Shown: positions 21,921 to 30,142 of the stretch, one piece after another
Numbering within the stretch: position 1 is the stretch's first letter
Layout: each line of letters begins with the position of its first letter
NCBI GenBank assembly: GCA_012728855.1
Contig: JAAYEH010000035.1
Coordinates: 62,001-126,000, forward strand
Direction of reading: 5' to 3'
Length of the DNA: 64,000 nucleotides
Source of the DNA: Rhodopirellula sp.
GTDB lineage: Bacteria > Planctomycetota > Planctomycetia > Pirellulales > Thermoguttaceae
Notes under the pieces: model-generated
Databases searched by the model: none
What the model was told of the DNA's origin: nothing
The model's input: the letters and a program-made list of their open reading frames with translations, nothing else
Made by a program: the position numbers and the translations under genes

Positions 21921-22103
21921 GGATCCCGGACATCCGCATCCGAAAGATTCAGCGTTCAAGCTGTTCAGTTCACGGGAGGAGGCCGAGCAGGCCTGTCCAC
22001 CGGGCGGTGATCTGCATGTTCGCCCCGTCTTGCTTCGGAGGAGCTAGGTTTGAAATAAAGTCATCGCGAAGGGAAGATGCTGCGAGGAGAGAGGGGGGGC
22101 AAA

Positions 22104-22178
22104 ATGAAAGCAAAGGTTGAAAACGCCAACCACACACTCGCCGATTGTCGGCACGTACTCTGGGAGGCTGACCGTTGA
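22104..22178 (+). CDS. 24-codon ORF translationally coupled to the DUF433 gene
   Basis: ATG at 22104 follows GAGGGGGGG, and the frame encodes MKAKVENANHTLADCRHVLW plus four residues. It stops at TGA overlapping the next ATG (TGATG, 22176-22180). The strong ribosome site and exact overlap suggest either a leader peptide or the eroded remains of an upstream partner gene. No homology is claimed. Confidence 0.35.
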   Translation: MKAKVENANHTLADCRHVLWEADR

Positions 22179-22501
22179 TGATCACAAAGCCTCACATTCG
22201 CGTTGATGAGAACGGTGCAATGCGGGTAGGCCGAACCCGTGTTGCGCTCGATTCAATCGTCGCGGCGTTCCAGCAGGGGCATTCCGCGGAGACCATTCAG
22301 CAGCAGTATCCCTCCGCCTCGCTGGAGGAAGTCTACGGCGCGATCGCGTACTATCTCGCGAATCAGGAGGAAGTCGACACGTATCTCGAATCTCAGAGCC
22401 GTATTTGGAGCGAGAGTCGGGAGAAGGCAACCCGGCAAGAAAGCCCGGTCGTTTGCCGGCTACGGAGCCAGGCTGCCAAGATGAGGATCTCTGCCGGATG
22501 A
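22178..22501 (+). CDS. DUF433 domain protein (antitoxin-like), orphan
   Basis: A 107-aa protein with the DUF433 helix-turn-helix-like pattern: VGRTRVALDSIVAAFQQG, SAETIQQQYPSASLEEVYG, AIAYYLANQEEVDTYL. DUF433 proteins usually act as antitoxin or DNA-binding partners encoded just before a DUF5615 PIN-like toxin. No such toxin follows here: the next gene, 345 bases on, is a lipoprotein. The C-terminal 25 residues look unrelated to the family. The start is the ATG with GGGAGG ten bases upstream. Confidence 0.75.
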   Translation: MITKPHIRVDENGAMRVGRTRVALDSIVAAFQQGHSAETIQQQYPSASLEEVYGAIAYYLANQEEVDTYLESQSRIWSESREKATRQESPVVCRLRSQAAKMRISAG

Positions 22502-22846
22502 GTCGCCCATCCTTCTTTCTCTCTGACGTCCATAGAACCTGAACGCTCGACCCTCAGCTCTCAATTCTCATTCTCCTCAAGCGGATCCGAGTCTTTCGGC
22601 TTTCCGAAGCTCGTCGAAGAAGTAGGTGCCCCGGGGCTATGATCGGACGGTGCGCGAAGGCGTGCTGCTGGTAATCGCGCCGAGCGTGACTTCCCGCTGA
22701 CCCGCTGCTGTCAGCCCCTCCGTGTATTCTTGGTACTGCCAAAGTCGATCCGATCGACTCGGTCCCAAGGCTCAGCCTCAAAGCTCGTTGCAGAGGCCGA
22801 TTCGTGTCAAGCCCTGCTGCTTCGCCCCGAAACCGGAGGAGACAAC
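22502..22846. other. Gene-free gap after the DUF433 gene
   Basis: Nothing supportable is seen in these 345 bases. There is a short stretch of simple CTCAGCTCTCAATTCTCATT character near 22555, and open frames under 80 codons on both strands lack start signals. This is where a partner toxin would be expected if the DUF433 gene were part of an intact pair. Confidence 0.5.
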
Positions 22847-23260
22847 ATGAAATTCACGCTTTGCTGGGTAGCCTTCCTGCTGGGGGGGCTTGCCGGCTGT
22901 TCCCAGCCCGGACAAGTCGAGGACGGCTCGGAAACGGCCGCCCGTGCCCACCTGGCCGCTGAACTCGACAAATGGATGGCCGACCAGGAGACCGAGGCCA
23001 TGACGATTCGGGGGGCAAGATTGGCGCCTCCGATCGGTTATGAATTCCGTAGCGTGGTCCCCGAGAAGCCGGAAGTCGGGGCCTGGGCCGACGGAACGGA
23101 CATCAAAACTGTCACCGACTACGAATCTTGGCCGGCCTACCGATTTAACGTCTGCATGGAGTGGAGATCGCAAGCGGATACACGTATGGAGAAAGTGACC
23201 ATGTACACCCTGATCTGGAATCCTCATGAGAAGAAATGGTATGTGCGCGAACGTTTCTGA
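22847..23260 (+). CDS. Small putative lipoprotein of unknown function
   Basis: A 137-aa protein with an excellent ribosome site (GGAGGA, six-base spacing) and a lipoprotein signal ending in the lipobox GGLAGC. The mature part is short and mixed (WMADQETEAMTIRGARLAP, then YTLIWNPHEKKWYVRERF). The WNPHEKKWYV ending is reminiscent of small beta-rich domains, but no family can be named. A downstream metallo-beta-lactamase gene begins about 105 bases later on the same strand. Confidence 0.7.
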   Translation: MKFTLCWVAFLLGGLAGCSQPGQVEDGSETAARAHLAAELDKWMADQETEAMTIRGARLAPPIGYEFRSVVPEKPEVGAWADGTDIKTVTDYESWPAYRFNVCMEWRSQADTRMEKVTMYTLIWNPHEKKWYVRERF

Positions 23261-23366
23261 CACGGCGAGCGGCACGACGCGGCCGGGCTGCTTGACGTGC
23301 TCGCATCCTGCGCCGATACTCGCAAAGGACTCGTGGGCAGAATCGATCCCGGTGGGAGACAAGCTC

Positions 23367-24677
23367 ATGCCGGACGAGCCGGGCACGTGGCTCACCATCT
23401 ACAAAGGAGCCGGTGAGATCGGCGGAAACTGCCTGGAACTCCGCACGGACGGAACCCGCATCGTCCTCGACGTCGGCGTCCCGTTGATCGACAGCCGCGG
23501 CGAATGGTTCGACTCCAGCTCGCTGCGAGGCCGGAGCAAGGAGGCGCTGCTCGAGGCCGGGATCCTGCCCGGTGTGCCGGGGCTCTTCCAAGGCGATCCC
23601 CGCCCCGACGCCATCCTCTTGTCGCACGCCCACCTGGACCACAGCGGGTTTCTCGACCGCACGCAGCCGGAGATCCCCGTCTACGCCACGGAAGCGACGA
23701 GCAAAATGATGCTGGCCGGAGAGGTTTTCGCCAACGGCAAGCAAATACCAACACACCGGTTTGAAAAACTCAAGCCCGAGCGCCCGACGAAGATCGGCCG
23801 GTTCCGGGCGACGGCGCTGCCGGTGGACCATTCCGTGGCCGGCAGCGCGGCGCTGCTGATCGAGACCGGCGACAAAGCGATCCTCTATTCTGGCGACCTT
23901 CGCCTCCACGGGCGGCATCCGGACAGGGCGGAGCGAATCCTGGAAATACTCAACGGCAAGACGATCGACGTGCTTCTGATGGAGGGCACCCACCTGGGAA
24001 GTGCCCGGAAAGAACGCGTCTCGGAGCACGATCTCGAAGAGCGGATATCCGAACAGGTCCGCCAAGCCCGCGGGCTGGTCCTGGCCTGCTTCTCACCCCA
24101 GCACGTCGATCGTCTGATCGGGTTCATCCGAGCTGCACGCGCCGCCGGGCGGACATTTGTCGCCAACGCCTACACCGCCTTCGTCATGCACCTGATCTAT
24201 TTACAAACCAAAATTCCGGACCCGAAAGTCGATCCGCAGGTTCGGGTCTTCTACCCCAGCGTCTTCGCGAGGAAACCAAGCAGCACGCTTCACGAGATGT
24301 TCCGCGCGAGACAGATCACCCTCGAAGAAATCCGGCAGCGGCCGAGCTGTTACCTCATGATGTTCCGGCCATCAATGTTGGATCTCGACTTCCAGAGCAA
24401 TCTCCCCCAAGGGACGACTTGCATCTATTCCCAGTGGACAGGCTACCGCGACCGGCCGGAATGGCAAGAGACTGAGATGAGTTTGGCAGCCCGCGGCGGA
24501 AACCTGGTGCCGCTGCACACCAGTGGCCATATCTTGCAGGACGATCTCGTCGCGTTTGTCCGGGAGATCGACCCGCGCGTGGTGATTCCCATTCACACGC
24601 TCCATCCGGACAAGCTGGGGGATCTTTGCGAGCGAGTTCGTTGCGTTGACAATGGCCGGCCATACAAGGTCGAGTGA
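23367..24677 (+). CDS. Metallo-beta-lactamase fold protein, beta-CASP/exonuclease-like
   Basis: A 436-aa cytoplasmic hydrolase. Metal ligands are clear: SHAHLDHSG (H87, H89, D91, H92), then VDHSVAGS and YSGDLRLHGR. The segment MEGTHLG and the long middle insertion are typical of beta-CASP RNA-processing enzymes such as RNase J and CPSF73. GHILQDDL and VIPIHTLHPD supply the C-terminal histidines. Nuclease activity on RNA is the likely function. The ATG at 23367 with GGGAG eight bases upstream is preferred over an ORF start that overlaps the lipoprotein gene. Confidence 0.85.
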   Translation: MPDEPGTWLTIYKGAGEIGGNCLELRTDGTRIVLDVGVPLIDSRGEWFDSSSLRGRSKEALLEAGILPGVPGLFQGDPRPDAILLSHAHLDHSGFLDRTQPEIPVYATEATSKMMLAGEVFANGKQIPTHRFEKLKPERPTKIGRFRATALPVDHSVAGSAALLIETGDKAILYSGDLRLHGRHPDRAERILEILNGKTIDVLLMEGTHLGSARKERVSEHDLEERISEQVRQARGLVLACFSPQHVDRLIGFIRAARAAGRTFVANAYTAFVMHLIYLQTKIPDPKVDPQVRVFYPSVFARKPSSTLHEMFRARQITLEEIRQRPSCYLMMFRPSMLDLDFQSNLPQGTTCIYSQWTGYRDRPEWQETEMSLAARGGNLVPLHTSGHILQDDLVAFVREIDPRVVIPIHTLHPDKLGDLCERVRCVDNGRPYKVE

Positions 24678-24724
24678 TTCCTGCATTCGAGCCAAAATCA
24701 GCCAGACGAGGCGATGTCTGCCCG

Positions 24725-26266
24725 CTAAGAAACGCCTGGCGTATCCCAGTCTTCTGAGAGTTCGGTCACCTCGACACCGAAGTGACCAGCGAGGCTATTG
24801 AGTGAGCCCTGTAAGTCTTCAGTGTACTTCTTCGTTCCTCGCAATCTCGGGAAAGCGATTGCCGCACGTATTGCATTTGCATCGATCGAGAAGCATGCCT
24901 TTTGGGTTAACCAGTCCTTCAGAGCGTTCGCTTTTTGAAGAAAGTATCGATAGAGAACCGCTTGGGCAATAGCATGTCTGTAGTATTGCCCCTGACCGCC
25001 GGAGGCAACCTTCAGTTCAACAACATACAGCGTCTTGCCCGACGTCATCAGGACATCAATGAACTTAGCTCGACCATTTGCCGACCACTGTGCCGGAAAC
25101 TGAAACGGATAGTCCTCTGTTTCAAGGAGAGGCTTCAGCATCGTCCCATCTGACAGCGAAATCTTTACTCTTCCGCGAAGAACACGTGATTCGAGAAAAT
25201 GCTCCGTTTCGACAAGAGCGAGTTCTCCGAACTGACGGTCATCGTCAAGAACGCGGACGATTTTCGCCGCTTCCTCCAGGTTCTTCTCGTCAAAGTCGAA
25301 CGAATCATATCCCGTCAATTCACGGAAACGCCCGGTCGCGTCGGAATCGGACTGCGTCTCACCACGCTTGCCAATCGCAATACAGCCACAGGCCTTATCT
25401 CCAATTTGACAGACTTCGAGGCCCTCCACTCGGCCAGACCATGCTGCTCCAGTCAAACTGCGATACCAGCGAAAGGAATTCCGATCAACCTTTTTCTTCA
25501 ATTTCTCCGCCAACGGGGGTGGTGAAATGGCATGGCGTTCGCGCAATCGGTCGGCCCATTTCTCGACGGCAAATTCAGGGGGAGGCATTGGCGCGACCTC
25601 TTCGCTACCGTTCGTGCTGCAGACTGTCACACACTTTCTGTACTTCTCCTCGAGTGCTTCGCGCAGGGTTCCCAGCGCCTGAAGCACTGTGTTGGTGTGA
25701 TTTCCCTTTCCGATGTAGTAAGTCAATTTCGAAGCTTCACCCTGCGTGTCGTACCAGTGCAGCGCGTCGAGAAAACCGTTGATTTGCTCCTTCTCGCTAC
25801 GTTCTCCACCGATCGCGGCCAAGCACTCGTTCGCGCAACGGCAACGAATGAGATAGCTCGAAATGCTCAACTGATAGTCAGAATCCGCGCTAATTGCCCC
25901 GTTAACGTGATTCGTTGCGAGCCACTTCTTGAGCTTTTCACCTGTGAACGAATCGGAATCGCGGCTTTTCACAAGCGCGGCTTTCAGGCGATGCACCACC
26001 ACAGCCCAAGCTTCCGGCTGCTGCACACTGAATGGCACCGGCATTCCGGTCCATCGTCTTACCTCGCTCAACAAGAACTGCTCTGCAGTGCCGTTTGCTT
26101 CGTCGGTATCTAAATCCGTCTTCTTTCGCCTGTCTTCGGCAGTCCAGGATCTCTCCGCGAAATCCGGTATCCGCCGCAGCACGATCTCATCACCAGAAGG
26201 ACTGGCGTGGAACCAAGCAGAGTTCCCATCTGTTGTGACTCTAATGATGCTCTTCTTTGGTCGCAT
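24725..26266 (-). CDS. PD-(D/E)XK nuclease-like protein of unknown family
   Basis: 513 aa. The C-terminal third holds a PD-(D/E)XK arrangement: D404 in KFIDVLMTSG, E417-x-K419 in LYVVELKVASG and the downstream Q435 in HAIAQAVLYRYFL. The first 380 residues are not recognised; they are mixed helical and Cys-containing (SYLIRCRCANECLAAIGG). No membrane segment or signal is present. Base composition looks lower in GC than the flanking genes, suggesting transfer. It is third in a minus-strand run after the DnaE-like and WYL genes, 59 bases behind the WYL stop. ATG preferred (AAGGTGA nine bases upstream); a GTG at 26275 is in frame. Restriction- or defence-type cleavage is inference. Confidence 0.65.
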   Translation of the reverse strand: MRPKKSIIRVTTDGNSAWFHASPSGDEIVLRRIPDFAERSWTAEDRRKKTDLDTDEANGTAEQFLLSEVRRWTGMPVPFSVQQPEAWAVVVHRLKAALVKSRDSDSFTGEKLKKWLATNHVNGAISADSDYQLSISSYLIRCRCANECLAAIGGERSEKEQINGFLDALHWYDTQGEASKLTYYIGKGNHTNTVLQALGTLREALEEKYRKCVTVCSTNGSEEVAPMPPPEFAVEKWADRLRERHAISPPPLAEKLKKKVDRNSFRWYRSLTGAAWSGRVEGLEVCQIGDKACGCIAIGKRGETQSDSDATGRFRELTGYDSFDFDEKNLEEAAKIVRVLDDDRQFGELALVETEHFLESRVLRGRVKISLSDGTMLKPLLETEDYPFQFPAQWSANGRAKFIDVLMTSGKTLYVVELKVASGGQGQYYRHAIAQAVLYRYFLQKANALKDWLTQKACFSIDANAIRAAIAFPRLRGTKKYTEDLQGSLNSLAGHFGVEVTELSEDWDTPGVS

Positions 26267-26325
26267 GGCACCCACTCACCTTGCCAAATTGTGGCCTGTC
26301 GTCCCGTGGAACGTAGGCCCGCCAG

Positions 26326-27378
26326 CTACTCGTCCTGTAATTCAAGGCCCCGGCGGAGGCTCGCGCTCACCCTGCTGCGCAACTCCCCCGGCTCAAGAAC
26401 CTTCGCCTGCCCCGCCCACCCCAACACCCAGTTCGTAATCTCCTCCAGCCCATCCACACGGAACGTCAGAATCACACTGCCGTCCTTCTGCGGCTTCACC
26501 TTCTGCGTGTGGTGCCATGTGGTCTCCGTAACCACCTTTGCCGCCTCAGGCGTGAACCAGATCTCGACGTCGTAGGTCTTGTCTCCCCGGAAGACGGCCC
26601 AGGCATTGCCGAAGTAAGCCTTCAGGTCAAACCCCTCCGGCACGTCCGCGGGCTGGTCCAGCGGGCGGAGCGTCTTGAAGCGGGCGACCCGGTAGGTCCG
26701 CGGCTGATCCGCGTCGGCCTGCCGCCCGATAATGTACCAGGCGCTCTTGATCAGGCACAACCGGTAGGGATGCAGCCGCAGCTCCACCGGTTCGGCCTGG
26801 TAGGGGCTCTCGTAGAGACCGGTGATCTGACGGCCTTCGAGCAGAGCGAACTGCACCGTCTTGATCTCTTCGCGGTGCCTGCTGTGGTCGGCCAGCTTCA
26901 GGTCTAGCACCGAGATCAACTCGGCCGCGTCGGCCAGGACTTCCCGGATGGCCGCCGGCGAAGTCGCCTGCAATTTCCGCGTCGTTGCCGCCGCGCCCGG
27001 CCCGACGTCTAAGCCCGGCGTCTTCGTCAGGGCCGTCGCCACGGCCTGGCCGAGGGCCTCCTCCTCGGTCAAGCCGAACACGGGAAACCGGTAGTCCGGT
27101 CGCACGCGATAGCACTGGTCGGCCTCGTCAAAATACCACGGCACGCCGGCATACTCCAAGACCTCCAGATCCCGGTAAACCGTCCGCTCCGAGCAACCGA
27201 TCTCCGCAGCAATCGCCCGCGCATTCCAGCGCCCACGGCTCTGCACCAACTCCAGCACCTTGAGCACTCGCGCCATGCGCTCATGCTGACGGACGCGCCG
27301 GTCGCGGTCGGGACGCTTCTTGTGCGACTTGCCCGTACTCCTCGCATCCTTTCGCTTCGCGGCTCGTTTCTTCGCCAT
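26326..27378 (-). CDS. WYL-domain transcriptional regulator
   Basis: 350 aa. After a basic N-terminal tail comes a helix-turn-helix (35-75, ARAIAAEIGCSERTVYRDL), then a WYL domain (about 172-240, signature SAWYIIG followed by RTYRVARFKTL) and a WCX-type C-terminal domain (265-345). WYL proteins bind nucleic-acid ligands and commonly control DNA-damage or phage-defence operons. The start lies 5 bases after the stop of the DnaE-like gene; the ribosome site GGAGGG is inside that gene's last codons. The two are therefore translationally coupled and almost surely co-transcribed. Confidence 0.9.
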   Translation of the reverse strand: MAKKRAAKRKDARSTGKSHKKRPDRDRRVRQHERMARVLKVLELVQSRGRWNARAIAAEIGCSERTVYRDLEVLEYAGVPWYFDEADQCYRVRPDYRFPVFGLTEEEALGQAVATALTKTPGLDVGPGAAATTRKLQATSPAAIREVLADAAELISVLDLKLADHSRHREEIKTVQFALLEGRQITGLYESPYQAEPVELRLHPYRLCLIKSAWYIIGRQADADQPRTYRVARFKTLRPLDQPADVPEGFDLKAYFGNAWAVFRGDKTYDVEIWFTPEAAKVVTETTWHHTQKVKPQKDGSVILTFRVDGLEEITNWVLGWAGQAKVLEPGELRSRVSASLRRGLELQDE

Positions 27379-27383
27379 TCCCT

Positions 27384-28559
27384 CTACCTTCCCTCCGGAT
27401 CCCGGAGCGAGCGAGCAACCCGGTCGAACTCCGCCGGCCAGTGCGCCTTGAGCCAAGCGGCCCGGCAGGTCAACACGGCGTTGGCGTACTCGTTCGCCTT
27501 GCAGCGGGCGTACACGGCCGCCTCTGCGATCGAGTCGAACAAGGACTCGGCCACCGCCGCGTCCATGCCGTCCCGATCCGCGTGGCAACGGAAACACGCT
27601 CCGAATTCGTCGATCGGCTCCCGGTCTCCCCGCGAGGCCGCCCTCACGAACCGGTAGCCGTCGGCCAGAGGAATCTCCCCGAACCAATGCAACAGGTTCA
27701 TTACCTGCTCCTGGTAAAGGATCGTCCCCCGGGATTCTCTCAGCAATTGCAGTATATCGTGCCGCACAGGTTGCGGGTATCGCTGAAAGGTCTCGCGGTT
27801 GGTGAACTGGCGAAACAACGCTCGACGACGGGCGCCGGTCGCAGCGATGGCGGTGATCGCCGCGACGTCTCGTACATGCTTCGGCCGGAGGCGGGCGAAC
27901 GCGCGTCGGACAGCAGCGCGGTGCAGTTGAAAGATCCCCGCGGTTTCTTCCGAGCATAACACCGCTACGGCGTCGGCATCGAGTCGGGCAGCCTTGCCGA
28001 AGTCCCCATCGAAAGCTCGCTCGTGCCCAAGCGACGACACAACCATTCGCGGAATCATCTCCTCGACCGTCAAATCCGACAGAAGCGTGGCTCGATCGAC
28101 CGCGTCTTTGCCGAAAGCGCGGTCGGCGGACCCGAGCAGTTCTTCCTTCCGGCCGGGTTCCACTCTCAGCAGAAACCGATTGGCCCGCCGCCTCCCGCCG
28201 CCACAAAACCGCTCGAACAGCAGACCATGCCTGAGCGGATCGATGCCGGACAATCCAAGGAGGTAAGCGACGACGGAACCGCAGCCGGGGCCAACCAGGC
28301 GGTATTGGATCCGCTTTTTGTCGGCAAACGTCGCCATGGCGGCAGCTATCAGGAAGTTCTCGGACTTCCCCAGCCGGCCGATCAGGACCAACTCATGCTC
28401 GAGACGAAGCTTCGCCTGCGGGCACCTCTTTGGAGAATAGCGGTTAGGGATTGCGCTCTGGCAGCGCTGTTGAAGTTCACTGAGAATCGTCTTCTTGTTT
28501 TTCACTTCTTCATATCCACGAGTGCCGATTTCTCTGGATGCCGCTCGCTCGCTAATCAA
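27384..28559 (-). CDS. Truncated DnaE-like (family C polymerase) protein lacking catalytic aspartates
   Basis: 391 aa from a TTG start (GTG at 28505 is an alternative). It aligns with the polymerase core of bacterial DNA polymerase III alpha, without the PHP domain: RLEHELVLI (52-60), GPGCGSVVAYLLGLSGIDP (90-108), GLLFERF (112-118), ETAGIFQLH (205-213), ILYQEQVM (280-287), AWLKAHWPAEF (368-378). Where active enzymes have PDIDIDF it reads NRFLLRV (127-133), so the two metal-binding aspartates are gone. The nucleotide-site GRGSAAGS is altered to GPGCGS. The frame is open throughout, arguing against simple decay. It may bind DNA or the sliding clamp without polymerising. It leads the WYL/nuclease operon. 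Confidence 0.75.
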   Translation of the reverse strand: MISERAASREIGTRGYEEVKNKKTILSELQQRCQSAIPNRYSPKRCPQAKLRLEHELVLIGRLGKSENFLIAAAMATFADKKRIQYRLVGPGCGSVVAYLLGLSGIDPLRHGLLFERFCGGGRRRANRFLLRVEPGRKEELLGSADRAFGKDAVDRATLLSDLTVEEMIPRMVVSSLGHERAFDGDFGKAARLDADAVAVLCSEETAGIFQLHRAAVRRAFARLRPKHVRDVAAITAIAATGARRRALFRQFTNRETFQRYPQPVRHDILQLLRESRGTILYQEQVMNLLHWFGEIPLADGYRFVRAASRGDREPIDEFGACFRCHADRDGMDAAVAESLFDSIAEAAVYARCKANEYANAVLTCRAAWLKAHWPAEFDRVARSLRDPEGR

Positions 28560-28638
28560 GGTTAGCGACGAGCCCTGTCAGCAGTGGGACAGTCCGACGC
28601 GACGGTGGCGACTCGGCTCGGGGAAACCGCTGCGGCCG

Positions 28639-28661
28639 GGTTCCGCTCGGCAAGCGGAACC
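28639..28661. repeat. GGTTCCGCT(CGGCA)AGCGGAACC hairpin
   Basis: A perfect 9-bp stem with loop CGGCA, whose last base is the first plus-strand base of the fucosidase stop codon. Related elements with the same 'cttgccgag' core occur at 40735-40791 and 53030-53091. On the minus strand it follows the fucosidase gene directly and precedes the DnaE-like gene, so it could separate their transcripts. Confidence 0.75.
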
Positions 28662-30118
28662 TACTCGGGCGCGCAATACACTTCCATCGTCGCCAGGGTC
28701 GGGCAAGCCCGACTGCCGGTGATCCGCAGGCGGATGGCGTCGGCGGTGACGGTGGGCGTGCGGAGGATCCGGCGCGGTCCGATCGTCGTGCCGGTGGCGA
28801 TCTCTTTCCATGCCCCGTCCGCCCGTGCGTCGATCGCGAACGACTCGATCCGTTGGCCGAGCGGGATGTGCTCCTCCAGCCGGACTCGATTCAGCGGCAC
28901 GTTGCCGCCCAGGTTGATCGTCAATTCACAGGTTCGCACGTTGTCGTCGGCCGCCCAGTAGCTGCCGCGATCTCCATCGGTCAGTTTCGCGGGGCCGAAC
29001 TGCGGATCGTCGCCGCGGGTGTTCGAGGCGGTGGCGGTCTTGCCGCGGGCGAGGTCTTCGGCGAATGTGGCGTCGAGCGCTTTTCGCAGGTCGAGGAGCC
29101 GCTGGCAGTCGATTTCATGGAAACGGCCGCGACGGTCCGGCGGAATATTCAAGAGCAGATTGCAGCCGTTGCCCACGCTGCTGTAGTAGATCTCCAGCAG
29201 TTGATCGACCGTCTTGACGCGATCGTTCTGGTCGGTGTGGTAAAACCAGCCGGGCCGGATCGAAACATCCACCTCGGCCGGCAGCCAGTGCGTGCCGTCG
29301 GCCTGACCTTGGGCCAGGGCCTTGCGATCCGCCAGCCCCGGAGCGAACTCGGCGCGGCGCAACAAGGCCCAGTTCGTGGCGCTGCCGTCGCCGCTCTCGT
29401 TGCCCACCCAGCGGATGTCGGGGCCTCCGTCGCTGAACATCACGGCCATCGGCTGCAATTGGCGAACGATCTTCCAGGTGTTCGGCCAGTCGTAGTAGGT
29501 GAGCCCATCGATCCGCCGCTTTTCGCGAGCGCCGCCATAATAGCCGTCGCCGCCGTTGGCGCCGTCGAACCAGACCTCGCAGATCTCACCGTAGTTGCTG
29601 AGCAGTTCGCGCAACTGGTTGCGATAGTACTCGATATACTTGGGCGTGCCATAGTCGGCGTGGTTGCGGTCCCACGGCGAAAGGTAGACGCCCATCCGCA
29701 GGCCGTTCTCTTTGCAGGCCGCGGCCAGTTCGGCAATCACGTCCCCCTTGCCGCCGCGCCAGGGGGAGTTTTTCACCGAGTGCTCGGTGTACTTGCTGGG
29801 CCAAAGGCAGAATCCGTCGTGGTGCTTGGCCGTGATAATCAGGGCCTTCATGCCGGCCTCTCTTGCCACTTCGGCCCACTGCCGCGGGTCCAGGTCGCTG
29901 GGGTTGAAGATCTCCGGGCTTTCGTCGCCGTAGCCCCATTCCTTGTCGGTGAACGTGTTCACGGTGAAGTGAATGAAGCCGTAGTACTGCATCTCGTGCC
30001 ATCGAAGCTGCCGCGGGCTGGGCGCGGGGCCGAAGGGCGCCGGCGGCTGGGCGGCTGGGGCCGGAATGGCGGACAGAATAACGCCGAGAATGGTGGGAGT
30101 GAGTGTCTTGATGTTCAT
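28661..30118 (-). CDS. Alpha-L-fucosidase, GH29, with C-terminal discoidin-like domain
   Basis: 485 aa. The signal peptide (LTPTILGVILSAIPAPA) predicts export. The catalytic (beta/alpha)8 domain covers about 35-350 with HFTVNTFTDKEWGYGDE, AKHHDGFCLWPSKY, MGVYLSPWDRN and the nucleophile D185 in EVWFDGANG. A C-terminal beta-sandwich of F5/8-type character (GKTATASNTRG to the end) probably binds sugar. The enzyme removes fucose from glycans. It clusters on the minus strand with a decayed carbohydrate gene and a heparinase-like lyase, pointing to breakdown of a fucosylated, perhaps sulfated, polysaccharide. The ATG has AGGAGC upstream. Confidence 0.93.
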   Translation of the reverse strand: MNIKTLTPTILGVILSAIPAPAAQPPAPFGPAPSPRQLRWHEMQYYGFIHFTVNTFTDKEWGYGDESPEIFNPSDLDPRQWAEVAREAGMKALIITAKHHDGFCLWPSKYTEHSVKNSPWRGGKGDVIAELAAACKENGLRMGVYLSPWDRNHADYGTPKYIEYYRNQLRELLSNYGEICEVWFDGANGGDGYYGGAREKRRIDGLTYYDWPNTWKIVRQLQPMAVMFSDGGPDIRWVGNESGDGSATNWALLRRAEFAPGLADRKALAQGQADGTHWLPAEVDVSIRPGWFYHTDQNDRVKTVDQLLEIYYSSVGNGCNLLLNIPPDRRGRFHEIDCQRLLDLRKALDATFAEDLARGKTATASNTRGDDPQFGPAKLTDGDRGSYWAADDNVRTCELTINLGGNVPLNRVRLEEHIPLGQRIESFAIDARADGAWKEIATGTTIGPRRILRTPTVTADAIRLRITGSRACPTLATMEVYCAPE

Positions 30119-30142
30119 CTTTGCTCCTGATCATCGGTTTGA

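Noticed and set aside
26326-28206. A 626-codon frame extending the WYL protein upstream through the DnaE-like gene
   Set aside because: The upstream half is Arg/Pro-rich antisense-like reading of another frame; the WYL protein starts at 27378 with a coupled ribosome site.
28853-30130. 425-codon plus-strand frame over the fucosidase gene
   Set aside because: The minus strand encodes a complete GH29 enzyme with nucleophile and signal peptide; the plus frame has no recognisable domain.
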